Shown piece after piece: positions 17,570-26,758 of a DNA stretch of 64,000 nt. The DNA comes from CAVVAL01 sp963742725. GTDB lineage: Bacteria > Actinomycetota > Actinomycetes > Mycobacteriales > Cryptosporangiaceae. Each line of letters opens with the position of its first letter. Positions within the stretch are counted from its first letter, which is position 1. Position numbers and translations under genes: made by a program. The DNA is taken from assembly GCA_963742725.1 (NCBI GenBank), contig CAVUMX010000003.1:1860001-1924000 (forward strand), read 5' to 3'. The notes beneath the pieces are model-generated. The model saw only the letters and a program-made list of their open reading frames with translations, did not search any database and had not been told where the DNA came from.

Positions 17570-18873
17570 CCCCCAAGCCTGCCGGATCGAGGGGCGCTAC
17601 GAGGCCATCGCGACCGAGGCGTTATCTCCCCGGACGTCCGTTGGTACCGAGAGTGATGCCGCGGACGGTCGGTTCGTCCGGCAAGCGGCGTGGTCCCGGC
17701 GGACGGCAGCGACACGACGACCTCCAGGCCACCGCCCGGAATCGCCTTCGCCCGGACCGTCCCGCCGTGCGCGTCCACGACCGCCCGCACGATCGACAGG
17801 CCGAGTCCGGCGCCCCGGGTCCCGGTGCGCTCGACGCCGCCCCGGCGGAACGGCTCGAACAGGCCCGGCACCTCGGCCGGCTCCAGTTCAGGCCCGGTGT
17901 TGGCCACGATGAGCTGGGCGTGCTTGCCGTCGCCGCCGGTCCGGACGACGAGCCGCCCGTGGTGGATGTTGTACCGGACGGCGTTCTCGATCAGGTTCCC
18001 GGCGAGCCGTTCCAGCAGGCTCGGGTCGCCGACGACCAGCGCGGGCGAGAAGTCGGTGGTGACGGTGAGGTCGAGGCGCTTCACCTCGGCCTCGACCGCG
18101 CCGAGCGTCACCGGGACGCCGGTGGCCAGGTCGACCGGCACCTGCCGGTTGAGCCGGCGCCCGGCCTGGGCCTCCGTGCGGGCGAGCAGCAGCAGCGCCT
18201 CGATCAGCTCGTTCGCGCGTGTGGACGCGTCGCGGACGACGACACCCATCCGGCGCAGTTCCTCCCTTGATGCGTTCGGGTCGGCCAGCGTCACGTCGAT
18301 CTCGGTGCGCATCACGGCCAGCGGCGTCCGCAGCTCGTGGCTGGCGTTGGCGACGAACCGTTTCTGGCTGCCGAACGCGGCGCCGAGGCGGTCCAGCATC
18401 TCGTCGAACGTGTCGGCGAGCTCCTTCACCTCGTCGTCCGGGCCGGTGTGGGCGAGCCGGTCGTCGAGCGTCTCGGTGGAGAAGCGCCGCGCCGTGGCCG
18501 TGACCTGGTGCAGCGGGCGCAGCGCGCGGCCGGTCACCAGGTAGCCGCCCACGATGCCGGCGGCGCTCACCACGAGCAGCGCCAGCAGCCCCTTGCTCAG
18601 CATGTTGCGGGTGGTGTCCGCCGCGAGCTGGTCCTTGTACTCCTCGGCGGCGATGTTCTCCTCCCGGCCGCCGTCGCGGGTCACCACGACCTGCGACCCG
18701 GGCGCGAGTTCGGACCCGGAGCTGAGCGCCCCGCTCGCGAGCTGCCACGACAGCAGCAGGAGGAGCAGGCCGGCGCCGGCCAGCAGCAGCCCGTTGAGCA
18801 TCGTCAGCCGCAGCCGCAGCGTCGGACGCAGCCGGGTCGGACGCGGCGCCGAGGGCGTCCCGTAGACCGTCAT
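17449..18873 (-). CDS. Sensor histidine kinase
   Basis: Membrane sensor kinase coupled to the response regulator before it (ATGA overlap at 18870-18873). Order: basic N-terminus, TM1 (LNGLLLAGAGLLLLLLSWQL), a short external loop of about 60 residues, TM2 (LLALLVVSAAGIVGGYLV), HAMP, the phosphoacceptor H-box FVANASHELRTPLAV, N-box LIENAVRYN, and G boxes including GTRGAGLGLSIV. The ATPase domain ends near GGLEVVVSLPSA; the frame then continues for about 80 low-complexity Arg/Pro-rich residues and overlaps the next gene by 121 bp. That tail is probably not a folded domain and may reflect a lost stop or frameshift. The signal is unknown. Confidence 0.88.
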   Translation of the reverse strand: MTVYGTPSAPRPTRLRPTLRLRLTMLNGLLLAGAGLLLLLLSWQLASGALSSGSELAPGSQVVVTRDGGREENIAAEEYKDQLAADTTRNMLSKGLLALLVVSAAGIVGGYLVTGRALRPLHQVTATARRFSTETLDDRLAHTGPDDEVKELADTFDEMLDRLGAAFGSQKRFVANASHELRTPLAVMRTEIDVTLADPNASREELRRMGVVVRDASTRANELIEALLLLARTEAQAGRRLNRQVPVDLATGVPVTLGAVEAEVKRLDLTVTTDFSPALVVGDPSLLERLAGNLIENAVRYNIHHGRLVVRTGGDGKHAQLIVANTGPELEPAEVPGLFEPFRRGGVERTGTRGAGLGLSIVRAVVDAHGGTVRAKAIPGGGLEVVVSLPSAGTTPLAGRTDRPRHHSRYQRTSGEITPRSRWPRSAPRSGRLGGWPRRSSTAVPRRTPGSARCAPPGGPRPCPISRVPGRWWA

Positions 18874-19529
18874 CCCCGTACCCGGTACCCGGCGCCGACC
18901 ACCGTCTCGATCAGCGCCGGTTCCCCGATCTTCTTGCGCAGCGTCATCATCGTCACCCGGACCGTCGTCGTGAACGGGTCGGCGTTCGCGTCCCACACCC
19001 GTTCCAGCAGCTCCTCGCTGGACACGACGGCTCCGCGCGCCGACAGCAGCACCTGCAGGACCCCGAACTCCTTGCGGGTCAGGTCGACGATCGCCCCGGC
19101 CCGGGTCACGACGCGGCGCGACGGGTCGAGGACGACGTCCCCGGCCGTCAGGACCGGCGGCGCGGCCGGGGTGGCACGGCGGCCCAGGGCACGCACCCGG
19201 GCAACCAGCTCGTCGAACGCGAACGGCTTCGGCAGGTAGTCGTCCGCGCCGATGGACAGCCCGTCGACCCGGTCCGCCACCGTGCCGCTCGCGGTCAGCA
19301 TCAGGACACGCGTCAGCGCCCCGGACGCGACCAGGTCGGCGCAGATCGTGTCCCCGTGCACGCCAGGGAGGTCGCGGTCGAGGACGACCACGTCGTACCG
19401 GGTCACGAGCGCCATCTCGTGTCCCTGCGTCCCGTCGTAGGCGACGTCGACGGCCATCCCCTCACGGCGAAGGCCGCGGGCCACCGCGTCCGCGATGGTC
19501 CGCTCGTCCTCGACGACCAACACCCGCAC
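18870..19529 (-). CDS. OmpR/PhoB-family response regulator
   Basis: A 219-residue response regulator. The receiver domain has acidic residues in VVEDE, phospho-acceptor Asp in VVLDRDLPGV, Thr in LMLTASG and Lys in DYLPKPF. A winged-helix DNA-binding domain follows (LTRKEFGVLQVLLSARG, then RVTMMTLRKKIGEP). The GTG at 19529 is chosen because GGGGAGACGG lies about 8 nt upstream and the receiver starts directly (VRVLVVEDE). It is the first gene of a coupled pair with the histidine kinase. Targets are unknown. Confidence 0.92.
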   Translation of the reverse strand: MRVLVVEDERTIADAVARGLRREGMAVDVAYDGTQGHEMALVTRYDVVVLDRDLPGVHGDTICADLVASGALTRVLMLTASGTVADRVDGLSIGADDYLPKPFAFDELVARVRALGRRATPAAPPVLTAGDVVLDPSRRVVTRAGAIVDLTRKEFGVLQVLLSARGAVVSSEELLERVWDANADPFTTTVRVTMMTLRKKIGEPALIETVVGAGYRVRG

Positions 19530-19616
19530 AGTCCGTCTCCCCTTGTCCACACCACGTAACGGCCCCCAGCCTCGCAAGACGCACGTGAAGTCACTGTGAG
19601 GGTGACGTTACCCGGG

Positions 19617-21413
19617 CTATACCGGACGCAGCGCCCAGACCAGCCGCGGCGACTGGCCACCCAGGTACGGCCACTGTTCCAGGGACGACCCGGCGCCGTC
19701 CGTGAGCGACATCGCCAGCCCGCTGGACCGGTTGACCAGCCCGTACCGGGTGTCGGCGTGCCGGCGCAGCGTCCACTGCTGGCGGGTGCCGCTGTCGCAC
19801 GTCCACTGTTCGAGCCGGGTACCCGGCGTGGTGTTGTCGATCTCGGTACGCAGGCAGAGGTTGCTGGCGACGTTGCGGATCCGCCAGTACCCGCCCGTGC
19901 GGGCCTCCAGCTTCCAGCGCTGGCTGGTGCCTGTGTGCGCCGGGTTGTGGACGACGTCCGTCCCGGCGGTGGTGTTCGGGACCTCGGCGTTCTCCGCGTT
20001 GTCGACGCTCGTCAGGTAGAACACCGCGTTGTTGGCCGGCGGCGTGTCGGCGAGGCGCGTGACGATCCACTCCTGCGTGGCCGCGCCGGTGTGGTTCTCC
20101 TGGCGCAGCGGCGCCGGGTGCGGGCCGCTGTCGGTCACGGCCAGCCCGGACAGGTAGTTGAAGATCGCGAACCGGCCATTCGCCAGGGGCTGGAACGCCC
20201 ACCGCATGCCGTCCTGGCCGTTGCAGCGGTACTGGATGACGGGCGTCCCGGGGTCGGTCTGGCTGTAGGCCGTGTCGGCGCAGAGCTGGCTGTGCGCGTT
20301 GGCGAGCTGCCAGCCGGTCTCGTAGTTGAGCACCCACTTCTGGCTGGCCGCGGCCGTGTCCCGGGGCCGCAGGCTCAGCTCGTTCAGGGGCGCCGTGGAC
20401 CCGTTGGCCAGGTCGAACGCCTGGCCGGTCGCCGCGTTGGTGATCGCGTACGTCCAGCCGCCGCGCAGGTGTCCGTCGTCGTTGTCCGGGACGCTGCCCT
20501 TGACGAGGAAGTCGCTGTTGGCGACGTTCCAGTGGGTCGCGAGCCAGCTGCCGGCCGGCGGGTTGGTGTTGAAGTAGTCCTGGCCGCCGCAGTCCAGCAG
20601 GCGGTCCGCGTCCTTCTCGGCGCAGGCGAAGCCCTTGATCGGATCGCCGTAGCAGAGCAGGTCCCACTCGTCGGTGCAGTGGCCCGGCGGCGCCGCGTTG
20701 GGGGCGCCGGGCAGGACGCCGCCCATCAGGTGCACCAGCTCGTGCGCGGCGGCGTTGCTGCCCCAGCACGGCGCCAGGATCTCGGCGTAGAACGGGCCGC
20801 TGTTGAACCGGTTCTCCGGGCCGGGACGGTCGTCGTCGTCGCCCTGCGCGCCACCGCAGCCCGGCGAGTTCTCGGTGAAGAACAGGTACTTGCGGTCAGT
20901 GCGGCCGTATCCCTGGGCGCGCAGCGCGTCGAGCATCGCGCCCCAGCCGGCCGCGAACGTACCCGGCGCGAACTCCACGTCACGGATGACGACCTGGCAG
21001 CCGCCGGCGACCGCCTGGGTGACGAAGCGCAGGTGCCGGCTGGCACCCGTCCGGGCGGCGCTGTCGTTGAACAGGTCGTCCATCGCCGAGGCCCAGGCGC
21101 GGAAACTCAGCAGGTACCGGTCGTAGCGGTCCGGCTGCCCCGGCTCGCGGACGTACAGCAGCTCGACCCGCTTGCCTGCCACGCCGTCGCCTTCGCAGAC
21201 GACGCTGTTGGCGCCGATCTCCGCGCGGGCGACAGAGTCCGGCAGCGCCGCCGGCCCGCGCGCGGGCGCGCCCGGCGGCGCGGGCTCCACAATGGGCGCC
21301 TTGTCGGCGGGTTCAGCGGTAGCGGTTGGTGCGGCGGCGAAGCTGGCGGTCGCGACCGCGACCGCCACCCCCGCCGTGATCAGGCGTCGAGACAACGACA
21401 CGAACAACGACAC
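19617..21413 (-). CDS. Secreted zinc metallopeptidase with ricin-type lectin repeats
   Basis: A 598-residue exported protein. A signal peptide (RRLITAGVAVAVATASFA) precedes a peptidase domain of about 230 residues with the zinc motif AAHELVHLMGGV, followed by GHCTDEWDLLCYGD, which probably provides more ligands and disulfides. The C-terminal half holds repeated beta-trefoil (RICIN/CBM13) units: QKWVL, MRWAF, TQEWIV, SQRWKL, RQQWTLR and RLVWAL mark the QxW-like repeats, enough for about two to three trefoils. It probably cuts protein bound to glycans outside the cell. The GTG at 21413 follows GGGGATGAG; a second GTG at 21401 is also possible. Downstream of the two-component genes in the opposite order, so control by them is only a guess. 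Confidence 0.82.
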   Translation of the reverse strand: MSLFVSLSRRLITAGVAVAVATASFAAAPTATAEPADKAPIVEPAPPGAPARGPAALPDSVARAEIGANSVVCEGDGVAGKRVELLYVREPGQPDRYDRYLLSFRAWASAMDDLFNDSAARTGASRHLRFVTQAVAGGCQVVIRDVEFAPGTFAAGWGAMLDALRAQGYGRTDRKYLFFTENSPGCGGAQGDDDDRPGPENRFNSGPFYAEILAPCWGSNAAAHELVHLMGGVLPGAPNAAPPGHCTDEWDLLCYGDPIKGFACAEKDADRLLDCGGQDYFNTNPPAGSWLATHWNVANSDFLVKGSVPDNDDGHLRGGWTYAITNAATGQAFDLANGSTAPLNELSLRPRDTAAASQKWVLNYETGWQLANAHSQLCADTAYSQTDPGTPVIQYRCNGQDGMRWAFQPLANGRFAIFNYLSGLAVTDSGPHPAPLRQENHTGAATQEWIVTRLADTPPANNAVFYLTSVDNAENAEVPNTTAGTDVVHNPAHTGTSQRWKLEARTGGYWRIRNVASNLCLRTEIDNTTPGTRLEQWTCDSGTRQQWTLRRHADTRYGLVNRSSGLAMSLTDGAGSSLEQWPYLGGQSPRLVWALRPV

Positions 21414-21534
21414 GAACTCATCCCCGTTCCACGTCAGCGATCCAGGACAGGTGCCGTCCGGGAGGCTAGGAACGGGAGCGCGTGCCCACAACGGTGCGCC
21501 GGCACATCTGCCGGAGTACGCAACCGGGCGGGGG

Positions 21535-22098
21535 TCAGCCGACCGAGCGGCAGAACGCGAGCACGGGCTCCGGCGCCGCAGAACGCTGCGCGACCGAGCA
21601 CGGCTCGCCCTTGTCGCGGTCGGTGCCGTCGGCGACGACCGCCATCGGCTTGCCGCCGATGTTCGGGCCGATCACGACCACGAACGGCTGCCCGCCGGCC
21701 TCGGTGAGCGTCGCGCCGACCCAGCCGTCCGCACAGCCGGACCGCTTGCCGAGCCGGTACTCGCCGGCCGCCACGCCCAGACCCTTCAGGTGGTCGCGGT
21801 AGACGGACACGACCTGCGCGTCCGTCGGGCACGGCCGCGGCCCGGCGCCCGGCTTGTTCGGCTCGGGCTGGTCACCGGCGATGCCGGACGACGGCTCCGG
21901 GCTCGGCGGCTTCACCGTCGGGATCGGGTCGCCGGGCTTCGGCAGCGCCGTCTCCGCGGGACCGCCGAGCGGCTTGTCGGAGGCGCTGTCACGGGATTTC
22001 TCGTCCGCCGTGCCGCCGAGCGCCATCGACGCCAGCGCCACGGTCGCCGCGAGCGCGCCGACGATCGCCGCGACCAGCAACGCGCGCCGCTTCGTCAT
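21535..22098 (-). CDS. Secreted or membrane-anchored hypothetical protein
   Basis: A 187-residue protein. A basic start MTKRRALL and one hydrophobic segment (VAAIVGALAATVALASMAL) are followed by a Pro/Ser/Lys-rich linker (about residues 30-75) and a small external domain with four cysteines (CPTDA, SGCADGWV, GEPCSVA, AFCRSVG). No known motif is recognised. Its ATG overlaps the stop of the serine-hydrolase gene (ATGA), so the two are co-translated and probably work together in the envelope. Confidence 0.6.
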   Translation of the reverse strand: MTKRRALLVAAIVGALAATVALASMALGGTADEKSRDSASDKPLGGPAETALPKPGDPIPTVKPPSPEPSSGIAGDQPEPNKPGAGPRPCPTDAQVVSVYRDHLKGLGVAAGEYRLGKRSGCADGWVGATLTEAGGQPFVVVIGPNIGGKPMAVVADGTDRDKGEPCSVAQRSAAPEPVLAFCRSVG

Positions 22099-23324
22099 CG
22101 GAACAACCTCCGCGTCGCTTCCTGGCACGTCGCCGCGCCGTACGCCTGGCCGAGGTTCACCGCGTACCGGGTCTCGATGGCGAGGACCCACCGGTTGTTG
22201 GGGCCCCAGATGCCGAGGCAGTTGAGGTTCCACTGGCTGGTGGCGCCGTGCGCGGTCCAGCCGTTCTTCACCGCGATCCGGACGCCGTTGCCGGCCGGGT
22301 AGGCCTGCTGGATGCCGAACGCGTTCGACGCCGACACCGAGCGCATCTCGTTGAGGAGGTAGTTGCCCAGCGGCGTCCACAGGTTGCGGCCCGGCATGAC
22401 GCACAGCCCCAGCTTGACCGCGTCCCGGGACGACATCTTCGTCCAGGACCAGCGGTTCGTCTTGCCGATGTAGGTGTCGGTGAGCTTGCAGATCGAGATC
22501 ATGCGCTGGATGACCGCGTTCCCGCCGCGCGCCCGGTACACGGTCTCGGTGGCCTGGTCGTCGCTGTTGCGGATCATCCGGCTGATCAGGCTGTGCTCGT
22601 AGGCCGACAGCGTGGTCCGGCCCTGCTGCTGCACGGCGCGCAGCAGGTCGGCGGCGACCCACACCTTGATCATCGACTCGGTGTTGTTCACCTGCGCCAC
22701 GCGCGGGTCGTAGTACCAGCGGCCGGTGAGCTGGTCGAAGAGCGCCCACGACGCCCACGTGTTGCGGCCGGCGATCCAGGCGTTCGCCGACGCGACGCGG
22801 GCCGCGGACGGCTCCTGGACGATCGACGCGGAGTACTCCGCCGACTTCGCGGCCGGGTTCGTGGCGTCACCGGCGAAGTCGGTGCGCCAGGTCGTCGCGG
22901 CCACCGGGCCCACCGCGTAGGACCAGCCGCCGGCCGCGTCGGTCGTGAGCGTGGCGACGGTCTTCCACGCCGTCCCCGCCTTCTGGACGACGGTGACCTT
23001 GACGCCCGCGAGCGGCGTGCCGCCGTTGCTGACGACGCCGCTGAAGGTGCGCCGCTCCCCCGCCGGCAGGCTGTGCGCGGTCGGCGTGACGGTGATCGTC
23101 GTCGCGGCCACCGCCTTGTCGGTACCGGTCTTGTCCGAACCTGAAGTGGTCGGCGACGGGCTGGCCGACGGGCTCGCCGACGGCGATTCGCTGGCCGACG
23201 GCGACGTGCTGGGCGCGGGATCGGGCGATTCCGGCGACGGATCCGCCACCGCCTGCCCGACCAGTAACGCCGCCGTCACACCGACGACCGCCACTGCCAG
23301 AACTCCCACGCGTCCCGGTCTCAT
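22095..23324 (-). CDS. Secreted beta-lactamase/PBP-like serine hydrolase
   Basis: A 409-residue exported protein with a signal peptide, a Ser/Pro-rich linker (about residues 28-62), an Ig-like domain (about 72-170) and a C-terminal domain resembling class A beta-lactamase-type serine hydrolases. The candidate nucleophile is Ser217 in TESMIKVW (SxxK); MIRNSDDQATE supplies an SxD/SxN-like element, and AVKNGWTAHG resembles the KTG box. Whether it is active on beta-lactams, peptidoglycan or esters cannot be judged. It is the first gene of a coupled pair with the small secreted protein. Confidence 0.72.
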   Translation of the reverse strand: MRPGRVGVLAVAVVGVTAALLVGQAVADPSPESPDPAPSTSPSASESPSASPSASPSPTTSGSDKTGTDKAVAATTITVTPTAHSLPAGERRTFSGVVSNGGTPLAGVKVTVVQKAGTAWKTVATLTTDAAGGWSYAVGPVAATTWRTDFAGDATNPAAKSAEYSASIVQEPSAARVASANAWIAGRNTWASWALFDQLTGRWYYDPRVAQVNNTESMIKVWVAADLLRAVQQQGRTTLSAYEHSLISRMIRNSDDQATETVYRARGGNAVIQRMISICKLTDTYIGKTNRWSWTKMSSRDAVKLGLCVMPGRNLWTPLGNYLLNEMRSVSASNAFGIQQAYPAGNGVRIAVKNGWTAHGATSQWNLNCLGIWGPNNRWVLAIETRYAVNLGQAYGAATCQEATRRLFR

Positions 23325-23359
23325 CGTCCGTCATCCTCCGCTGCAGTCAGCCCCCGTGC

Positions 23360-23384
23360 GCGCGCCGGCGGGTCGCCGGCGCGC
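23360..23384. terminator. Perfect GC hairpin downstream of dxs
   Basis: GCGCGCCGGCG (23360-23370), a 3-nt loop and its exact complement (23374-23384) form an 11-bp stem 84 bp after the dxs stop. It is the only clear structure in the gap between dxs and the next gene and is a likely dxs terminator. Confidence 0.6.
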
Positions 23385-23468
23385 CATCAACGGCCCGCAG
23401 CGTACCGGTGGAGCGCCACGCCTCCACCCGCGGGACACGCCCGAGCCGGCAGCGGCCAGGAGGGGCCG

Positions 23469-25418
23469 TCAGGAGCGGGCGCGGCGGCGCGGCGCCTGGC
23501 GGACCGGCTCGGCCGGCTCGTCGTCCAGTCGCGACACCCACTCGATGACGTTGCGCGCGACATCTTGCGAGGTCAGGCCCAGATCGGCGAGGAGTTCGCC
23601 GCGTGTGCCGTGCGGGTGCCAGCCGGCGGAGACGCCGAGATCGCGGACCGGGGTGTCCACCTCGGCGTCCCGGAGGGCCTGCGCGATCGCGCTGCCGACG
23701 CCGCCGGCGCGCATCCCGTCCTCCAGCGTCACGACGAGGCGGTGCTTGCCGGCCAGCTCGGTCAGCTCGGCGCCGACGGGCAGCACCCAGCGGGGGTCGA
23801 CCACGGTCACATCGATGCCCTGCTCGGCCGCGCGGGCGGCGACGTCGAGCGCGGTGGGGACGAACGATCCGAGCGCGACGAGCAGCACGTCTGCGCCCAC
23901 CCCACGGCTCAGCACGTCCGTGTTGCCGACGCGCTCCAGGGCCGTGATGTCGGCCGGCACGACACCGGTCGGGAACCGGACGGCCGTCGGACCGTCGTCG
24001 ACGGCGAGCGCCTCGCGCAGCTCCTCGCGCAGCGTCGCGGCGTCGCGGGGGGCGGCGACGCGCATGCCGGGGATGACGCCGAGGATCGTGTAGTCCCAGA
24101 CGCCGTAGTGGCTCGGCCCGTCCGGGCCGGTGATGCCGGCGCGGTCCAGGACGAACGTCACGGGCAGCCCGTGCATCGCCACGTCCAGCGCGGTCTGGTC
24201 GAACGCCCGGTTGAGGAACGTCGCGTAGACGGCGACCACGGGGTGCAGGCCGCCCATCGCCAGCCCGGCGGCGGACGTCACCGCGTGCTGCTCGGCGATA
24301 CCCACGTCGTAGGTGCGCTCGGGGTACTTGCGGGCCAGCTTCTCGATCCCGGTGGGCCCGGCCATCGCGGCGGTGATGCCGACGACGTCCGCGCGCTCGT
24401 CGCAGATCGAGACCAGCTCGTCGGCGAACACGCTCGTCCACTTCGTGCCGGGCTTGGCGTGCGCCTTGCCCGTGAGCGGGTCGAACGCGCCGGGGCTGTG
24501 CAGGCAGTCGGCCTCGTCGTCCTCGGCCGGCGCGTAGCCGAAGCCCTTGCGCGTCACCGCGTGGACGATCACCGGACCGCCGAACGCCTTCGCCTTGCGC
24601 AGCGCCGACTCCAGCGCGTCGCCGTCGTGCCCGTCGACCGGGCCGACGTACTTCAGCCCCAGGTCCTCGAAGAGGCCCTGCGGCGCGATCGCGTCCTTGA
24701 GGCCCCGCTTGATGCCGTGCAGGGCGTCGTACAGCGGCGCGCCGACCAGCGGGGTGTGGCCGAGCACCTCCTTGACGGTGTCCAGCACCTTCTCGTAGCC
24801 GGGGTTGAGCCGCAGCGAGGCCAGGTGGTCGGCGAGACCGCCGATGGTCGGCGAGTACGAGCGGCCGTTGTCGTTGACGACGATGACGACCGGCCGGTCC
24901 TTGCCGGCGGCGATGTTGTTCAGCGCCTCCCAGCACATGCCGCCGGTCAGGGCGCCGTCGCCGACGACCGCGACGACGTGCCGGTCCTCGCCGCGCAGCG
25001 CGTACGCCTTCGCCAGCCCGTCGGCGTAGGACAGGGCGGTGGAGGCGTGCGAGTTCTCGACCAGGTCGTGCTCGGACTCGCCCTGGTTCGGGTACCCGGC
25101 GAGCCCGCCACGCTGGCGGAGCCGGTCGAAGCCCTCGTGCCGGCCGGTGACGATCTTGTGCGCGTACGCCTGGTGGCCGGTGTCGAACAGGATCCGGTCG
25201 CGCGGGGAGTCGAAGACGCGGTGCAGCGCGAGCGTCAACTCGACCACGCCGAGGCTCGGACCGAGGTGCCCGCCCGTGTGGGACACCTTGTCGACCAGGA
25301 AGTCGCGGATCTCCGCGGCCAGCGTCGGCAGTGCCTCGGGGGGCAGCGCCTTGAGCTGTTCCGGCGAGCGGATGGTCGACAGGAGAGACGCGGGTTGGTG
25401 ACTTCCCTGGTCGTTCAC
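23469..25418 (-). CDS. dxs: 1-deoxy-D-xylulose-5-phosphate synthase
   Basis: First enzyme of the non-mevalonate isoprenoid pathway: condenses pyruvate and glyceraldehyde-3-phosphate with thiamine diphosphate. At 649 residues it is full length. Motifs: HTGGHLGPSLGVVELT and HQAYAHKI near the N-terminus, the TPP motif GDGALTGGMCWEALNN, VVNDNGRSYSP, DVGIAEQHAV and DRAGITGPDGPSHYG. The GTG at 25418 follows GAGGGGC. The same enzyme starts the conserved block that ends at sigA in Mycobacterium. It lies downstream of the sugar-transport run with a 68-bp gap, so partial read-through is possible. Confidence 0.96.
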   Translation of the reverse strand: MNDQGSHQPASLLSTIRSPEQLKALPPEALPTLAAEIRDFLVDKVSHTGGHLGPSLGVVELTLALHRVFDSPRDRILFDTGHQAYAHKIVTGRHEGFDRLRQRGGLAGYPNQGESEHDLVENSHASTALSYADGLAKAYALRGEDRHVVAVVGDGALTGGMCWEALNNIAAGKDRPVVIVVNDNGRSYSPTIGGLADHLASLRLNPGYEKVLDTVKEVLGHTPLVGAPLYDALHGIKRGLKDAIAPQGLFEDLGLKYVGPVDGHDGDALESALRKAKAFGGPVIVHAVTRKGFGYAPAEDDEADCLHSPGAFDPLTGKAHAKPGTKWTSVFADELVSICDERADVVGITAAMAGPTGIEKLARKYPERTYDVGIAEQHAVTSAAGLAMGGLHPVVAVYATFLNRAFDQTALDVAMHGLPVTFVLDRAGITGPDGPSHYGVWDYTILGVIPGMRVAAPRDAATLREELREALAVDDGPTAVRFPTGVVPADITALERVGNTDVLSRGVGADVLLVALGSFVPTALDVAARAAEQGIDVTVVDPRWVLPVGAELTELAGKHRLVVTLEDGMRAGGVGSAIAQALRDAEVDTPVRDLGVSAGWHPHGTRGELLADLGLTSQDVARNVIEWVSRLDDEPAEPVRQAPRRRARS

Positions 25419-25486
25419 GTACGGATCGCCCCTCACTGCGGTGCTGCCTCGGCCGGTCCGCGCCCCCGAGCGCGGTTTCCCCGAGT

Positions 25487-26758
25487 CTACCGACCGGCGC
25501 TCTTGCGCCCCCGCTGGGAGACGGCGTCGATGACGACCGCGAGCAGCAGGACGGACCCGGTGATGAGGTACCGGAACTCGACCTCCAGGCTCAGCAGGTT
25601 CAGTCCGTTGGTGATCGAGGCGATGACCAGGGCGCCGAGCAGCGCCGAGTACATCCGGCTGCGGCCGCCGAACAGGCTGGTGCCGCCGATGACCGCCGCC
25701 GCGATCGCGTTGATCAGCACGTCGCCGCTGCCGGACTGCTGGCTCGCCGACCCCAGGTACGTGGCGGCCACCACACCGCCGGTCGCCGCGAACGTCGAAG
25801 CCAGGACGAACACGGACGTACGGACCAGATCGACCCGGATGCCGGCGCGCCGCGCGGCCTCGATGTTGCCGCCGATCGCGAAGATCGACCGTCCGTAGCG
25901 CGTGCGGCGCAGGATCCAGTCCATCACCAGGATGAGGAACAGCGCGAACACGAAGATCCACGGCAGTCCGCGGTCGATGTTGAGCTTCAGCGCGACCGCG
26001 ACCGAGATCACCAGCAGCAGGACCGTGACGGTCGCCGTGACCCAGACCGGCTGCACCGACAGCCCGGCGGCCGTGCGGCGCTGTGCCTTGACGAGCTGTC
26101 CGACCAGGTAGAGGACGGTGAGCCCGATCCCGAGCGCGTAAGGCTGCCAGCCGGACAGGAAGCTGAACTGGCCGATGTCGACGAGCGTGCCGTTGGGCGG
26201 CAGGTTGACCGTTCCGGTGCTGCCGAGGATCCACAGCTGGACGCCGAGCCAGGCGAGCAGCCCGGCGAGCGTGACCACGAACGACGGCACGCCGACCTTG
26301 GTGAAGATCAGGCCGTGGATCAGCCCGATCGTCGCCCCGCCCGCGACCGCCAGCAGGACCGACACGAGCGCCGACTGCCCGTTGGTGACGTTCGACACCG
26401 CGAGGACCGCCGCCGCCACGCCGCTGACCGAGCCGACCGACAGGTCGATCTCGCCGAGGAGCAGCACCAGCACGATGCCCATCGCCATGATCGCGGTGGC
26501 CGCGACCTGCTGGGCGAGGCTGACCAGGTTGAACGCGTTCGTGAACTTCGGGTTCAGGGACGTGAAGACGGCGACGATCACGATCAGGCCGAGGATCACC
26601 GGCAGCGACCCGAGGTCGCCGCTGCGGAGCTTCGCGACCGTGGCGTCGACGTAGCCGCGGATGCCCTTGGCCTGGATCAGCCGCGGGTCGAGCAGGTCGG
26701 CGCTGACGGCCGGCGGCTCGCCGTTGACGGCGGCGTCAGTCACTGGGGTGTCAGTCAC
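25487..26758 (-). CDS. Sugar ABC transporter permease (XylH-like, CUT2)
   Basis: Membrane subunit of a ribose/xylose-class importer, 423 residues with about ten or more hydrophobic helices. The family motif EIDLSVGSVSGVAAAVLAVSN is present, as is the coupling-loop stretch EAARRAGIRVDLVRTSVFVLAST. Length and sequence resemble XylH of actinobacterial xylose systems. The GTG at 26758 has GGAGAA six bases upstream and overlaps the ATPase gene by eight bases; a second GTG at 26743 is possible. Partners are the ATPase and binding protein encoded upstream. The substrate is probably xylose or a related pentose (inference). Confidence 0.88.
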   Translation of the reverse strand: MTDTPVTDAAVNGEPPAVSADLLDPRLIQAKGIRGYVDATVAKLRSGDLGSLPVILGLIVIVAVFTSLNPKFTNAFNLVSLAQQVAATAIMAMGIVLVLLLGEIDLSVGSVSGVAAAVLAVSNVTNGQSALVSVLLAVAGGATIGLIHGLIFTKVGVPSFVVTLAGLLAWLGVQLWILGSTGTVNLPPNGTLVDIGQFSFLSGWQPYALGIGLTVLYLVGQLVKAQRRTAAGLSVQPVWVTATVTVLLLVISVAVALKLNIDRGLPWIFVFALFLILVMDWILRRTRYGRSIFAIGGNIEAARRAGIRVDLVRTSVFVLASTFAATGGVVAATYLGSASQQSGSGDVLINAIAAAVIGGTSLFGGRSRMYSALLGALVIASITNGLNLLSLEVEFRYLITGSVLLLAVVIDAVSQRGRKSAGR

